A DNA stretch of 64,000 bases from NCBI RefSeq assembly GCF_900167455.1, contig NZ_FUWJ01000011.1, positions 62,001 to 126,000 of the forward strand. Direction: 5' to 3'. The translations under genes were made by a program, and so were the position numbers. Origin of the DNA: Enhydrobacter aerosaccus. GTDB lineage: Bacteria; Pseudomonadota; Alphaproteobacteria; Reyranellales; Reyranellaceae. The notes under the pieces were generated by a model, which saw nothing but the letters and a program-made list of their open reading frames with translations, was not told where the DNA came from and ran no database searches. Positions 16,475 through 25,311 of the stretch are shown one piece after another (positions within the stretch are counted from its first letter, which is position 1; the number at the start of each line of letters is the position of its first letter).

Positions 16475-17983
16475 GTGAATCTGACAGATTTTAAAGGATT
16501 TTCCAAGGTTGCGATCGCGGCGCTCACCGCTGTCGGCCTGATATTGGCGCAACCCATCGTGGCGGCCCCGGCGGCAGCCCGCGAAGCGCCGACCAGCTTC
16601 GCCGACCTGGTCGACACCCTGATGCCGACCGTGGTGAACATCACCACCACCCAGAATCTGCCGCAGCAGGGTCCGCGCCTGCGGGATATGCCGCAGCTGC
16701 CGCCCGGCTCGCCGTTCGAGGAGCTGTTCAAGGAATTCTTCGACCGCCGCGGCGGCGAGGAGCAGCAGCAGCGCCGGCGCGGCACCTCCCTTGGCTCCGG
16801 CTTCATCATCGATCCGTCAGGCTACATCGTCACCAACAACCACGTGATCCAGGGTGCGGAGGACATCACCGTCATCCTGCGCGACGACACCCAGCTCAAG
16901 GCCAAGCTCGTCGGCGCCGACAGCCGCGCCGACCTGGCGGTGCTGAAGGTCGATCCGCCGGGCGGCAAGCCGCTCCCGGCGGTGAAGTTCGGCAACTCGG
17001 ACAAGGTGCGCGTGGGCGATTGGGTGATCGCCATTGGCAACCCCTTCGGGCTTGGCCACTCGGTGACGGCCGGCATCATCTCGGCTCGCGGCCGGGCGCT
17101 GTCGGATTCGCTGGACGACTACCTCCAGACCGACGCGGCCATCAACAAGGGCAATTCCGGCGGTCCGCTGTTCGATGCCGACGGCGAGGTGATCGGCGTC
17201 AACACCGCGATCTATTCGCCGTCCGGAACCAATGCCGGCCTGGCCTTCTCGATCCCGTCCAACCTCGTCAAGCAGGTCGCCGAGCAGCTGCGTGAGTTCG
17301 GCCGGGTGCGCCGCGGCTGGATCGGCGTCAGCTACCAAAGCGTGACGGACGACATCGCCGACAGCTTCGGGCTCGACAAGGCGCGCGGGGTACTGGTCGC
17401 GAACGTCGTGGCCGATGGCCCGGCCGCCAAGGCCGGCATCAAGCGCAACGACATCATCCTGTCCTTTGGCGGTCAGGACGTGCCGGATCTGCGGCATTTC
17501 CCGCGGCAGGTGGCCAATGCTCGGGTCGGCAGCACGGTCGATACCGTGGTCTGGCGCGGCGGCAAGGAGCAGACGCTGAAGCTCAGGATCGGCGAGCAGG
17601 ACGAGCCCGAGAAGCAGAATGCGTCCGCCCAAGGGCCGGCTCCGAACAAGAAGCCCGTGGAGCGCGACCAGCCGGTCTCGTCGACGGTCGAGCAGCTTGG
17701 CCTGACCTTGCAAAAGGTGAGCGACCAGCTGCGTGAGAAGTACGGTCTGGCGGACAACGTGAAGGGCGTCATCGTGACCCGTGTCGCGCCCGACAGTCCC
17801 GCCGCCGAGAAGCAGCTGCAGCCGGGTGACGTGATCATCGAGGTCGACCAGAAGGCCGTGACCTCGCCGCAGGAAGTGACCGATATCGTCAGCAAGCTGC
17901 AATCCCAGAAGAAGCGCTCCGTCCTGCTGTTCGTTGAACGCCAGGGCGATCCACGCTTCGCTGCGCTCAGGCTGACGAAGTAA
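16475..17983 (+). CDS. degP: Do-family periplasmic serine endopeptidase (DegP/DegQ type)
   Basis: Periplasmic protease and chaperone that clears misfolded envelope proteins. It has 502 residues from the GTG at 16475, which has GGGAGG 6 bases upstream; the frame stays open earlier but without support. A signal sequence (about 12-36, VAIAALTAVGLILAQPIVAAP) precedes the trypsin-like domain with catalytic His123 (NNHVI), Asp153 (ADLAVLKVD) and Ser228 (GNSGGP). Two PDZ domains follow (about 285-375 and 405-500). Stands after hflKC, as in many alphaproteobacteria. Its last 17 bp overlap the tetR-like gene end. Confidence 0.95.
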   Translation: MNLTDFKGFSKVAIAALTAVGLILAQPIVAAPAAAREAPTSFADLVDTLMPTVVNITTTQNLPQQGPRLRDMPQLPPGSPFEELFKEFFDRRGGEEQQQRRRGTSLGSGFIIDPSGYIVTNNHVIQGAEDITVILRDDTQLKAKLVGADSRADLAVLKVDPPGGKPLPAVKFGNSDKVRVGDWVIAIGNPFGLGHSVTAGIISARGRALSDSLDDYLQTDAAINKGNSGGPLFDADGEVIGVNTAIYSPSGTNAGLAFSIPSNLVKQVAEQLREFGRVRRGWIGVSYQSVTDDIADSFGLDKARGVLVANVVADGPAAKAGIKRNDIILSFGGQDVPDLRHFPRQVANARVGSTVDTVVWRGGKEQTLKLRIGEQDEPEKQNASAQGPAPNKKPVERDQPVSSTVEQLGLTLQKVSDQLREKYGLADNVKGVIVTRVAPDSPAAEKQLQPGDVIIEVDQKAVTSPQEVTDIVSKLQSQKKRSVLLFVERQGDPRFAALRLTK

Positions 17984-18641
17984 GCGGGTAAAGCCGCAGC
18001 ACGGTTTCCGTCGCGCGCCGCGCCCGCAGGGCGCAGTCGCGGCGGGAGGGGCGCTCAGCCACCCGCAGGATGACGCGCAACAGGACGTCGCCAAACAGGA
18101 GCGACAGGAACTGGCCGGCCATCTGCTCGGGATCGGCTTCGGCGCCGATCAGGCCGAGCTGGCTCGCCCGCTGCAGGAAGGCCACCAGTGCCGGCCGCTG
18201 GATGCCGCGGCCGTTCTCGTCCAGCACGCGCGCCATTTCGGGATCGCCCTCGGCCTCGGCGATGGCGACCCGAAACAAGGCGGTCACCACCGGGTGGCAA
18301 ACCTCGTGCAGAAGCGTCGTACCGAACTCGATCAGCGTTGTCGCTACGGCATCGCGATTGACCGCGACCGGTAGCGTCAACGCCCGCTGCATCTCGGTGG
18401 CCCGGCGGGCAATCATCTGCACCAGGATCCCGCGCTTGTCGCCGAACAGCGCATAGATCTCCCGCTTCGATACCTTGGCGCGCGTGGCGATCTCGAGCGT
18501 GCTGGCTCCGGCATAACCGCGTTCCATCAGCACAGCGAACGTGGCGTCCATGATGCGCTCGCGCGGACCGGCCGGTGCGTCGGCCGGCCCGTGACTCTCT
18601 CCGGCCGTCTCGCCGCTGGTCCCGCGCTTCTTCGTCTTCAT
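17967..18641 (-). CDS. TetR family transcriptional regulator
   Basis: A 224-residue repressor-type regulator. An N-terminal basic stretch MKTKKRG is followed by a TetR helix-turn-helix (RERIMDATFAVLMERGYAGAS, then EIATRAKVSKREIYALFGDK, about residues 30-75) and a C-terminal ligand domain resembling the TetR_C_7/AefR-like type. I chose the ATG at 18641 (GAGGCGA 6 bases upstream) over 18671. It is divergent from a methyltransferase-Rieske operon, and the shared promoter carries two identical-pattern operators, so it very likely controls itself and that operon. The inducer is unknown. Confidence 0.9.
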   Translation of the reverse strand: MKTKKRGTSGETAGESHGPADAPAGPRERIMDATFAVLMERGYAGASTLEIATRAKVSKREIYALFGDKRGILVQMIARRATEMQRALTLPVAVNRDAVATTLIEFGTTLLHEVCHPVVTALFRVAIAEAEGDPEMARVLDENGRGIQRPALVAFLQRASQLGLIGAEADPEQMAGQFLSLLFGDVLLRVILRVAERPSRRDCALRARRATETVLRLYPLTSSA

Positions 18642-18671
18642 GCCCGTCGCCTCGCAAAAACAGCTTGCCAT

Positions 18672-18719
18672 GGTACCGGTTGGTACCTACTTTGCACTCA
18701 TTCGGTACCATAAGGTACC
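18672..18719. promoter_or_regulatory. Twin TetR-type operators in divergent promoter
   Basis: GGTACC-GGTT-GGTACC (18672-18687) and GGTACC-ATAA-GGTACC (18704-18719) share the same 6-4-6 architecture. Their centres are 32 bp apart, close to three helical turns. They lie between the regulator start (18641) and the methyltransferase start (18743). Paired 16-bp sites on one DNA face are what a TetR dimer pair would bind. Confidence 0.75.
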
Positions 18720-18742
18720 ACAACGCAGACAGGAGGCCGAAG

Positions 18743-19549
18743 ATGAATGACAAGGTCGAACGTCACTACGCCTCGCGTTCCCTGGTCGACTCGGTGCTGG
18801 CCGCCGTCGACGAGGCCCTGCCTAGCCAGCCAAAGCCCACTGACCTCGCGCCGCTCGACCAGTTCCATGCCGGCGGATTGGAGGCGAGCCGGATGCTGGC
18901 AACGCTGGCTGGGCTCGCGCCGGGCCAGCGTGTGCTCGACGTCGGCTGCGGCATTGGCGGCCCGGCGCGATTTCTGGCGGAGACCTTCGGCTGCTCCGTG
19001 GTGGGGATCGACCTGACGGCGGAATATTGCCGCCTCGCCGAGGCGCTGACCCAACGTGTCGGCTTGGCCGACAAGGTCTCTTTCCGTCCCGCCGACGCGC
19101 TCGACCTGCCGTTCGATGCGGCCAGCTTCGACGCCGTATGGACCCAGCACGTGGCGATGAACATCGCCGACCGGCCGCGCCTCTATCGTGAGATCCACCG
19201 CGTCCTGCGGCCGGGCGGCAAGCTTGCCCTCTACGATGCCGTTGCCGGTTCGGGTGACCCGCTGTTTCCGGTTCCGTGGGCGCGCGATGCCTCGACCAGC
19301 TTCCTGCTGACGCCCGAGGCGTTGCGCACCGTTCTCGAGCAGAGCGGGTTCGCCATCGTTGCCTGGCGCGATGTCACGCCGGAGGCGAGCCGCTGGTTCG
19401 CCGCGCGCGCGGGAGCGACACCGCAGAAGCTCGGTCTGCATCTCCTCATGGGGCCGGACTTCCGGACCATGGCCGTCAATTTCGGCCGCAGCGTGCTCGA
19501 AGGCCGCGTCGGCCTGCTCATGGCGGTTGCCCAGAAATCCACCGCCTGA
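18743..19549 (+). CDS. Class I SAM-dependent methyltransferase
   Basis: A 268-residue methyltransferase of the UbiE / sarcosine-dimethylglycine-methyltransferase-like group. Motif I VLDVGCGIGG is at 64-73. It is followed by CSVVGIDLTAEYCRLAEAL, the acidic DALDLPF, and the post-motif FDAVWTQHVAMNIADRP with HRVLRPGGKLALYD. AGGAGG lies 6 bases before the ATG. First gene after the twin operators, 25 bp upstream of a Rieske oxygenase start, so the two form an operon. The substrate (small amine, quinone or aromatic) cannot be determined. Confidence 0.88.
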   Translation: MNDKVERHYASRSLVDSVLAAVDEALPSQPKPTDLAPLDQFHAGGLEASRMLATLAGLAPGQRVLDVGCGIGGPARFLAETFGCSVVGIDLTAEYCRLAEALTQRVGLADKVSFRPADALDLPFDAASFDAVWTQHVAMNIADRPRLYREIHRVLRPGGKLALYDAVAGSGDPLFPVPWARDASTSFLLTPEALRTVLEQSGFAIVAWRDVTPEASRWFAARAGATPQKLGLHLLMGPDFRTMAVNFGRSVLEGRVGLLMAVAQKSTA

Positions 19550-19574
19550 TTCGATCTACCGAGGGAGTTTGCAG

Positions 19575-20528
19575 ATGGACACGATCACGACGGTCGATCC
19601 GGCTGCCGCCCGGCTGGACGGGAGCTACTACCAGACCTGGTATCCGGTGTGTCTCGCCGGCGAGGTGCTTGCCGGCACGCTACTCGGTGTCGACATCCTG
19701 GACACGCGAGTCATCGTCTATCGCGACGACACTGGGCGCGCGGTGGTGCAGAGCGCGTGGTGCCCACATCTCGGCGCCGATCTCTCGCAAGGTACGCTCG
19801 TGGAAGGGCAGGTGCGTTGTCCCTATCATCATTGGCGTTTCGACCGGGGCGGCGCCTGCAGCCACATCCCCACCGGCGACCGCATTCCGTCGGCCGCCCG
19901 GATTGTCACCTATCCCACGGCCGAGGCCTGGGGGTTCATCTGGCTGTTCAATGGAACGACGGCGATGTTCGACCCACCGCGCATGCCGGACGCGACGGAA
20001 GCCGATCTCGACTGGGCCGCCCATTTCCGCGGCATCCGATCCGGTCCGGGCGAGGCGGCCTTGAGCAACGGAGTCGACTTCCAGCATCTGCGGACCCTGC
20101 ACGGCCTGAACACCACGGAGCCCGACGAGATCACGGTGCGCGACCATGAGATCGAGTTCCGGGTCGAGGCTGCCGGCTACAGCCAGCACGGCATCATCAG
20201 CGGCATGAGCACCTTCGCCCAGCATCTGACACCGGCGGGGCGCGACCTCTTCATGCTGTTCTGCGGCGCACCGATCGATCGGACGCGACGTCGGTCGTTC
20301 TTCACTGTCGGCATACCGCGTCGCGTCGACCGCCAGGATGGAGGGCAAGATGAGAGCCAGGCGCTGGAAAATCTGGGTGTCTTCGTCGAGCGGCTGTTGA
20401 GCGAGGACGAGCCGATTCTCGAACGCATGCGGTTGCGGCGCGGTACGCTTGTTGCCAGCGATCGGCACCTGGCGCGTTACTTCCGCTACGCCAAGGAGTT
20501 CCCGCGCGCCGTGCCGCCCGGGATCTGA
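19575..20528 (+). CDS. Rieske non-heme iron oxygenase (ring-hydroxylating type alpha subunit-like)
   Basis: A 317-residue oxygenase. The Rieske 2Fe-2S ligands are Cys63-x-His65 (CPHLGA) and Cys82-x2-His85 (CPYHHW). The mononuclear iron motif is Asp168-x2-His171-x4-His176 (NGVDFQHLRTLHG), with the third carboxylate expected downstream. It is shorter than typical dioxygenase alpha subunits (about 450) and closer to single-component demethylase/hydroxylase types, which need a separate reductase; none is adjacent. GAGGGAG precedes the ATG. Probably cotranscribed with the methyltransferase under TetR control. The substrate is unknown. Confidence 0.88.
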   Translation: MDTITTVDPAAARLDGSYYQTWYPVCLAGEVLAGTLLGVDILDTRVIVYRDDTGRAVVQSAWCPHLGADLSQGTLVEGQVRCPYHHWRFDRGGACSHIPTGDRIPSAARIVTYPTAEAWGFIWLFNGTTAMFDPPRMPDATEADLDWAAHFRGIRSGPGEAALSNGVDFQHLRTLHGLNTTEPDEITVRDHEIEFRVEAAGYSQHGIISGMSTFAQHLTPAGRDLFMLFCGAPIDRTRRRSFFTVGIPRRVDRQDGGQDESQALENLGVFVERLLSEDEPILERMRLRRGTLVASDRHLARYFRYAKEFPRAVPPGI

Positions 20529-20538
20529 AGTCTGCGTT

Positions 20539-21546
20539 CTAGCCGTCGATCTTGACGACGAGCTTGCCGAAATTCTGACCCTTGAGCAGGCCCATGAACG
20601 CCTGCGGGGCCTTGGCGAGACCATCGACCACCGTCTCGCGGCTCTTGAGCTTGCCGGCCTTCAGGAGGCCGCCCACTTCATTCACGAAGTCGCCCATCAG
20701 CGCGACATGGTCGGACACGATGAAGCCCTGGATGGTGAGGCGCCGCTGCACGATGGTGAACATCTTGGGCGGGCCGGCCATCGGTTCCTTGTCCTGATAT
20801 TCGGAGATCGCGCCGCAGAAGGCGACCCGGCCGAAATTGTTCAGCCGCGCGAAGACCGCGTGGAAGATCCGCCCGCCGACATTCTCGAAATCCGAGTCGA
20901 TCCCTTGCGGGCAGAGCTTGTCGAGGACCGCACCATAGTCACGTTCGGTACGATGGTTGAAGCAGGCATCGTAGCCGGCCTCCCGCACCGCCCAGACGCA
21001 CTTGTCCTCGTCGCCGGCGCAGCCCACCACCCGCGCACCGGCCAGCTTGGCGAGCTGGCCCGCCACCTGGCCGACGGCGCCCGTCGCGGCCGAGACGAAG
21101 GCCGTCTCCCCGGCCTTGGGCTTGCAGATGTGCTTCATGCCGTACCACGCGGTGAAGCTCGGCATGCCGAGGATACCGAGATGCGCCGAGAGCGGAGCGA
21201 TCGAGGGGTCGATCTTGCGCAAGCCTTTGCCGTCATGGACCGTGTGGGTGGCCCAGTTCAGCAGGCCCATTACGATGTCGCCCTTGGCAAACCGCTCGTT
21301 GCGCGATTCGACCACCTCGCCGACCGAGCCACCCGTCAGCGGCTTGTCGAGTTCGAACGGCGGCGTGTAGGAGCGCAGCTCGGTCATGCGCGGCCGCATA
21401 TAGGGGTCGAGCGACAGGAAGCGCTGGCGGATCAGGATCTGCCCGTCGGTCAAGGCCGGCAGGGTCACCGTCTCGGCGCGGAAGCAATCGTCGGTGACGT
21501 CGCCGACGGGGCGCTTGGCCAGGACGACTTGCAGGGCTTGGGTCAT
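20539..21546 (-). CDS. NADP-dependent oxidoreductase, CurA/leukotriene B4 dehydrogenase-like MDR
   Basis: A 335-residue zinc-free medium-chain reductase that would reduce alpha,beta-unsaturated ketones or aldehydes with NADPH. It begins with the family FLSLDPYMRPRM motif (about residues 44-55). The nucleotide-binding GMPSFTAWYGM and AATGAVGQVAGQLAKLAGARVVG follow at about 127-180, and the C-terminus is NFGKLVVKI. No structural-zinc cysteine cluster is present. Its ATG overlaps the serB stop by 4 bp, so it is coupled to serB on the minus strand, perhaps by chance of gene packing. Confidence 0.88.
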   Translation of the reverse strand: MTQALQVVLAKRPVGDVTDDCFRAETVTLPALTDGQILIRQRFLSLDPYMRPRMTELRSYTPPFELDKPLTGGSVGEVVESRNERFAKGDIVMGLLNWATHTVHDGKGLRKIDPSIAPLSAHLGILGMPSFTAWYGMKHICKPKAGETAFVSAATGAVGQVAGQLAKLAGARVVGCAGDEDKCVWAVREAGYDACFNHRTERDYGAVLDKLCPQGIDSDFENVGGRIFHAVFARLNNFGRVAFCGAISEYQDKEPMAGPPKMFTIVQRRLTIQGFIVSDHVALMGDFVNEVGGLLKAGKLKSRETVVDGLAKAPQAFMGLLKGQNFGKLVVKIDG

Positions 21547-22424
21547 GGATCGGTCCTTTCGACAAATTCGCTGCGGCGATAACCCTGCAGATAGAGCAGG
21601 GACGTGAGATCGCCATGGTTGATGCGCGCCGGGACCTGTGCCGCGACGACGGGCTTGGCGTGGAAGGCCACGCCAAGCCCCGCCGCCTGCAGCATCGGCA
21701 GGTCGTTGGCGCCATCGCCCACCGTCATGGCCTCGGCGATGCCGAGCTGACGCTCGACACAGAGACGATCGAGCGTGGCGAGCTTGGCTTCCTTGCCGAG
21801 GATCGGCGGTTGGACGGAACCGCTCAAGGTCTGCCCATCGTGCCGCAGGACATTGGCGGCATCGATGTCGAAGCCCAGCGCCTTGCGCACCAGGGACGTG
21901 AAGTAGGTGAAGCCGCCGGAGACCAGGGCGCAGAAGGCGCCATGCTGACGCATGGTGGCAACGAGCGTCGCCCCGCCCGGTGTGTAGCGGATCCGCCGCG
22001 CCGCTTCGTCGAGCCTGGCGACCGGCAGGCCCTTCAGCAGCCCGACCCGTTCCTCGAGCGCACCGGCGAAATCGATCTCGCCGTTCATGGCGCGCGCGGT
22101 GATGGCGGCGATCTTGTCGCGCAGGCCGAGGAACTCCGCCAGTTCGTCCAGCATCTCGTTCTCGATCATGGTCGATTCCATGTCGGCCACGAGCAGCTTC
22201 TTGCGTCGCGCCAACACGGGCACGGTCACGGCATCGATGCCGGCCAAGGCGATGTCGGGCGCCGTTCCGTCGAACGGCAGATCGCAGGCGATGCCATCCG
22301 CCAGCCAGTCGGGCTCGCCGACTGAGGCACCGCTGGAGCGCAGCGCCTCCGCAGCTTGGCGGACGAGGGCCGACTCGAGAATCGGTTTGGCAGGATTGGC
22401 GATGAGGACGAGGACGCTTTTCAC
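21543..22424 (-). CDS. serB: Phosphoserine phosphatase SerB
   Basis: Last step of serine biosynthesis, hydrolysing phosphoserine. It is a HAD-superfamily enzyme of 293 residues. Motif I reads DMEST (81-85), with Asp81 as nucleophile and a Glu where the general acid is usually Asp (DxDxT). CALVSGGFTYF carries motif II and VGDGANDLPML carries motif IV; Lys in PILGKEAK fits motif III. An N-terminal ACT-like region (1-75) is present as in other long SerBs. Divergent from miaA with a 48-bp gap. Confidence 0.94.
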   Translation of the reverse strand: MKSVLVLIANPAKPILESALVRQAAEALRSSGASVGEPDWLADGIACDLPFDGTAPDIALAGIDAVTVPVLARRKKLLVADMESTMIENEMLDELAEFLGLRDKIAAITARAMNGEIDFAGALEERVGLLKGLPVARLDEAARRIRYTPGGATLVATMRQHGAFCALVSGGFTYFTSLVRKALGFDIDAANVLRHDGQTLSGSVQPPILGKEAKLATLDRLCVERQLGIAEAMTVGDGANDLPMLQAAGLGVAFHAKPVVAAQVPARINHGDLTSLLYLQGYRRSEFVERTDP

Positions 22425-22472
22425 GCTCCGCCTCTAGCGGCGCATGCGAGGATTTGCAAACGCCGCCGCCGC

Positions 22473-23429
22473 ATGGCCAAAGAAGGCATGAGCTCTTCTG
22501 GCCAGCATAAGCCGCCTGTCGTCATCGTGACCGGACCGACTGCCAGCGGAAAGTCGGCGCTGGCCCTGTCGCTGGCCGAAGGTCGCAGCGGCGTCGTGAT
22601 CAATGCCGATGCGATGCAGACCTACGACGCCTTTCCAATCCTCACGGCGCAGCCATCGGCGGCGGAACGGGCCCGCGCCCCGCATCGGCTCTATGGCGTC
22701 CTGCCGCTCAGCGAGACACTGTCTGCTGCCCGCTGGCGCACCCTTGCCTCGGATGAGATCGAGCATGCCCAGGAACAAGGCCGCCTGCCTATCCTCTGCG
22801 GCGGATCGGGACTCTATCTGCGGGCCTTGATGCAGGGCTTTTCCGACATTCCGGAAGCACCGGCAACGCTGCGGGTCCAGGCCAACGAAGACTGGCAGGC
22901 CATGGGGGCCGAGGCTTTCCGGGCCCGGCTGGCGCAGCACGATCCGGCGATCGTCGCGCGGCTGAAGCCCGGCGACCGGCAGCGTCATGTGCGCGCCTGG
23001 GAGACCTGGATCGGCACCGGTCGGCCGCTCAGTGCCTGGCAGGAGACGAAGGGGACGCCTGCGCCCTGGCGGTTCGTCACCATCCTTCTCGCCCCGGAGC
23101 GGCAATGGCTGCGCGACCGCATCGAGGCGCGCTTCGATGCCATGCTCGCGGCGGGTGTTCTCGATGAGGTGAAGGCGGTGTTAGAGCGCCATCCCGACCC
23201 TTCTTGGCCCGGCCTGAAGGCGCATGGCGCGCCCGAACTGTTCCGCTATTTTCGAGGCGACCTCAGCCTCGATGAGGCGCGGCGAATTGCCATCGATCAC
23301 ACGCGCCAATATGCCAAGCGCCAGATGACGTGGTTCCGGCACCAGATGGCCCCAGATTTGGTGCTGGATCCCTCCGCAAATCCAGTTGGGGAGGGCGTAG
23401 AGAAATTTTTGGACAAAATGGGGGTCTGA
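22473..23429 (+). CDS. miaA: tRNA dimethylallyltransferase MiaA
   Basis: Transfers dimethylallyl to A37 of tRNAs reading UNN codons. It has 318 residues. The P-loop GPTASGKS is at 21-28, with INADAMQTYDAFPILTAQPS, GGSGLYLRALMQG and the C-terminal RQYAKRQMTWFRHQ that is diagnostic for MiaA. The start could be the ATG at 22473 or at 22488 (AGAAGG just before it); neither has ideal spacing. It precedes ilvB, but the ilvB promoter lies between them. Confidence 0.94.
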   Translation: MAKEGMSSSGQHKPPVVIVTGPTASGKSALALSLAEGRSGVVINADAMQTYDAFPILTAQPSAAERARAPHRLYGVLPLSETLSAARWRTLASDEIEHAQEQGRLPILCGGSGLYLRALMQGFSDIPEAPATLRVQANEDWQAMGAEAFRARLAQHDPAIVARLKPGDRQRHVRAWETWIGTGRPLSAWQETKGTPAPWRFVTILLAPERQWLRDRIEARFDAMLAAGVLDEVKAVLERHPDPSWPGLKAHGAPELFRYFRGDLSLDEARRIAIDHTRQYAKRQMTWFRHQMAPDLVLDPSANPVGEGVEKFLDKMGV

Positions 23430-23455
23430 AACTTTATGTTTCGTGCTGATTTCCG

Positions 23456-23515
23456 TTGACCCTCCCACCCCGCCTCTCTATGGTCCGCGCCGCCGCAAAA
23501 CCCGTTTTTGCGGCG
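23456..23515 (+). promoter_or_regulatory. Probable ilvBN promoter and 5'-leader hairpin
   Basis: TTGACC (23456-23461) and TATGGT (23479-23484), spaced 17 bp, predict a start near 23491. A perfect 10-bp hairpin, CGCCGCAAAA-CCCGT-TTTTGCGGCG (23491-23515), would then sit at the very 5' end of the message, 11 bp before the GAGGAG ribosome site of ilvB. Such a leader can stabilise the mRNA or attenuate expression. Confidence 0.5.
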
Positions 23516-23541
23516 CATTTGTCATAGAGGAGACCCCTGTC

Positions 23542-25311
23542 ATGAAGCCCGAGGAGTCCGCCACGACCGGCGCCGATCTGTTGGTGAAAGCCCTGATCGA
23601 CGAGGAAGTCGAGGTCGTCTTCGGCTATCCCGGCGGCGCGGTCCTTCCGATCTACGATTCGCTCTTCAAGCAGAACCGCCTGCGGCACGTCCTCGTGCGG
23701 CACGAGCAGGCGGCGGTGCATGCCGCCGAAGGTTATGCCCGCTCCACCGGCAAGGTGGGCGTGGTGCTCGTGACCTCCGGTCCGGGCGCGACCAATGCCG
23801 TCACCGGCCTGACCGATGCCCTGATGGATTCGATTCCGATCGTCTGCCTCACAGGCCAGGTGCCGACGCATCTGATCGGCAACGACGCCTTCCAGGAAGC
23901 GGACACTACGGGCATCACGCGGCCCTGCACCAAGCACAATTATCTCGTGAAGGCGGTGGGCAATCTCGCTCGCACGGTCCACGAGGCTTTCTATGTGGCG
24001 CGCTCCGGCCGTCCGGGTCCGGTGGTGATCGACCTGCCGAAAGACGTGCTGATGAACAAGCACGAGTACGAGGCGCCCAACAAGCCGGTCCAGCACAAGA
24101 GCTACCGCCCGCAGGTGAAGCCCGATCCGACCAAGATCGAACAGGCGATCGAGATCATCGCGGCGGCCAAGCGGCCGGTCTTCTACACCGGCGGCGGCGT
24201 GGTGAATTCAGGCCCCAAGGCCAGCAAGCTGCTGACGCAGCTCGTGCATCTGACCGGCTACCCCATCACCAACACGCTGATGGGCCTCGGCGCTTTCCCG
24301 GCCTCGGACAAGCAGTTCCTGGGCATGCTCGGCATGCACGGGACCTATGAAGCCAACCTGGCGATGTACAATTGCGACGTGCTGATCAATATCGGCGCTC
24401 GTTTCGACGACCGCATCACCGGCAAGCTCGCCGAATTCTCGCCGAACTCGAAGAAGATCCATATCGACATCGACCCGAGCAGCATCAACAAGAACGTGCG
24501 CGTCGATCTGCCGATCGTGGGCGACGCGGCGCATGCGCTCGAGGAGATGATCCGGATCTGGAAGGCCAGGCAGCTCAAGGCCGACCACAAGGCGCTGAAA
24601 GCCTGGTGGGCCGAGATCGACAAGTGGCGGGCGCGCAACTGCCTCGCCTACAAGCAGGATCAGGAGACCATCAAGCCGCAATACGCGCTCGAGCGTCTCT
24701 ATCATCACATCAAGGGCCTCGACCATTACATCACCACCGAGGTGGGGCAGCATCAGATGTGGGCGGCGCAGTTCCTCAAGTTCGAGGAGCCGAACCGCTG
24801 GATGACCTCCGGGGGCCTGGGCACGATGGGATACGGCTTCCCTGCCGCCATCGGCGTGCAGATCGCCCATCCCGAAGCGCTGGTGGTTGATGTCGCCGGC
24901 GAAGCCTCGATCATGATGAATATCCAGGAGCTCTCCACCGTGGCGCAGTACCGACTGCCGGTGAAGATCTTCATCCTGAACAATCAGTATATGGGCATGG
25001 TGCGGCAGTGGCAGGAGCTGCTGCATGGCGGGCGCTATTCCGAGAGCTACATGGAAGCGCTGCCCGACTTCATTCGCCTTGCCGAGGCGTTCGGGGCGGT
25101 CGGCCTGCGCACCGGCAATCCGGCCGAGCTCGACGGCGTGATCGAGGAGATGATCAAGATCAAGAAGCCGGTCATCGTCGATGTCCTGGTCGACAAGGCC
25201 GAAAACTGCTTCCCGATGATTCCGTCGGGCGCGGCCCATTACGACATGCTGCTGGGCCCCAACGACCGCGCGGCGAAGCCCGTGTCCGAGGAAGGCATGG
25301 TGCTGGTGTGA
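23542..25311 (+). CDS. ilvB: Acetolactate synthase, large catalytic subunit
   Basis: Thiamine-diphosphate and FAD enzyme that condenses pyruvate to acetolactate (valine/leucine) or with ketobutyrate (isoleucine). It has 589 residues, the usual length. FGYPGGAVLPIYD near the N-terminus, RHEQAAVHAAEGYAR with the activating Glu, the FAD/central domain around NTLMGLGAFP, and the ThDP/Mg region VAGEASIMMNIQEL then NNQYMGMVRQWQEL are all present. GAGGAGA lies 10 bases before the ATG. The stop overlaps the ilvN GTG start (GTGA). Confidence 0.97.
   Translation: MKPEESATTGADLLVKALIDEEVEVVFGYPGGAVLPIYDSLFKQNRLRHVLVRHEQAAVHAAEGYARSTGKVGVVLVTSGPGATNAVTGLTDALMDSIPIVCLTGQVPTHLIGNDAFQEADTTGITRPCTKHNYLVKAVGNLARTVHEAFYVARSGRPGPVVIDLPKDVLMNKHEYEAPNKPVQHKSYRPQVKPDPTKIEQAIEIIAAAKRPVFYTGGGVVNSGPKASKLLTQLVHLTGYPITNTLMGLGAFPASDKQFLGMLGMHGTYEANLAMYNCDVLINIGARFDDRITGKLAEFSPNSKKIHIDIDPSSINKNVRVDLPIVGDAAHALEEMIRIWKARQLKADHKALKAWWAEIDKWRARNCLAYKQDQETIKPQYALERLYHHIKGLDHYITTEVGQHQMWAAQFLKFEEPNRWMTSGGLGTMGYGFPAAIGVQIAHPEALVVDVAGEASIMMNIQELSTVAQYRLPVKIFILNNQYMGMVRQWQELLHGGRYSESYMEALPDFIRLAEAFGAVGLRTGNPAELDGVIEEMIKIKKPVIVDVLVDKAENCFPMIPSGAAHYDMLLGPNDRAAKPVSEEGMVLV

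Noticed and set aside
23480..23527. A 15-codon open frame (MVRAAAKPVFAAHLS) just before ilvB that could be an attenuation leader peptide
   Set aside because: Its ATG falls inside the predicted -10 box, it has no ribosome site, and it is not enriched in Leu, Ile or Val codons.
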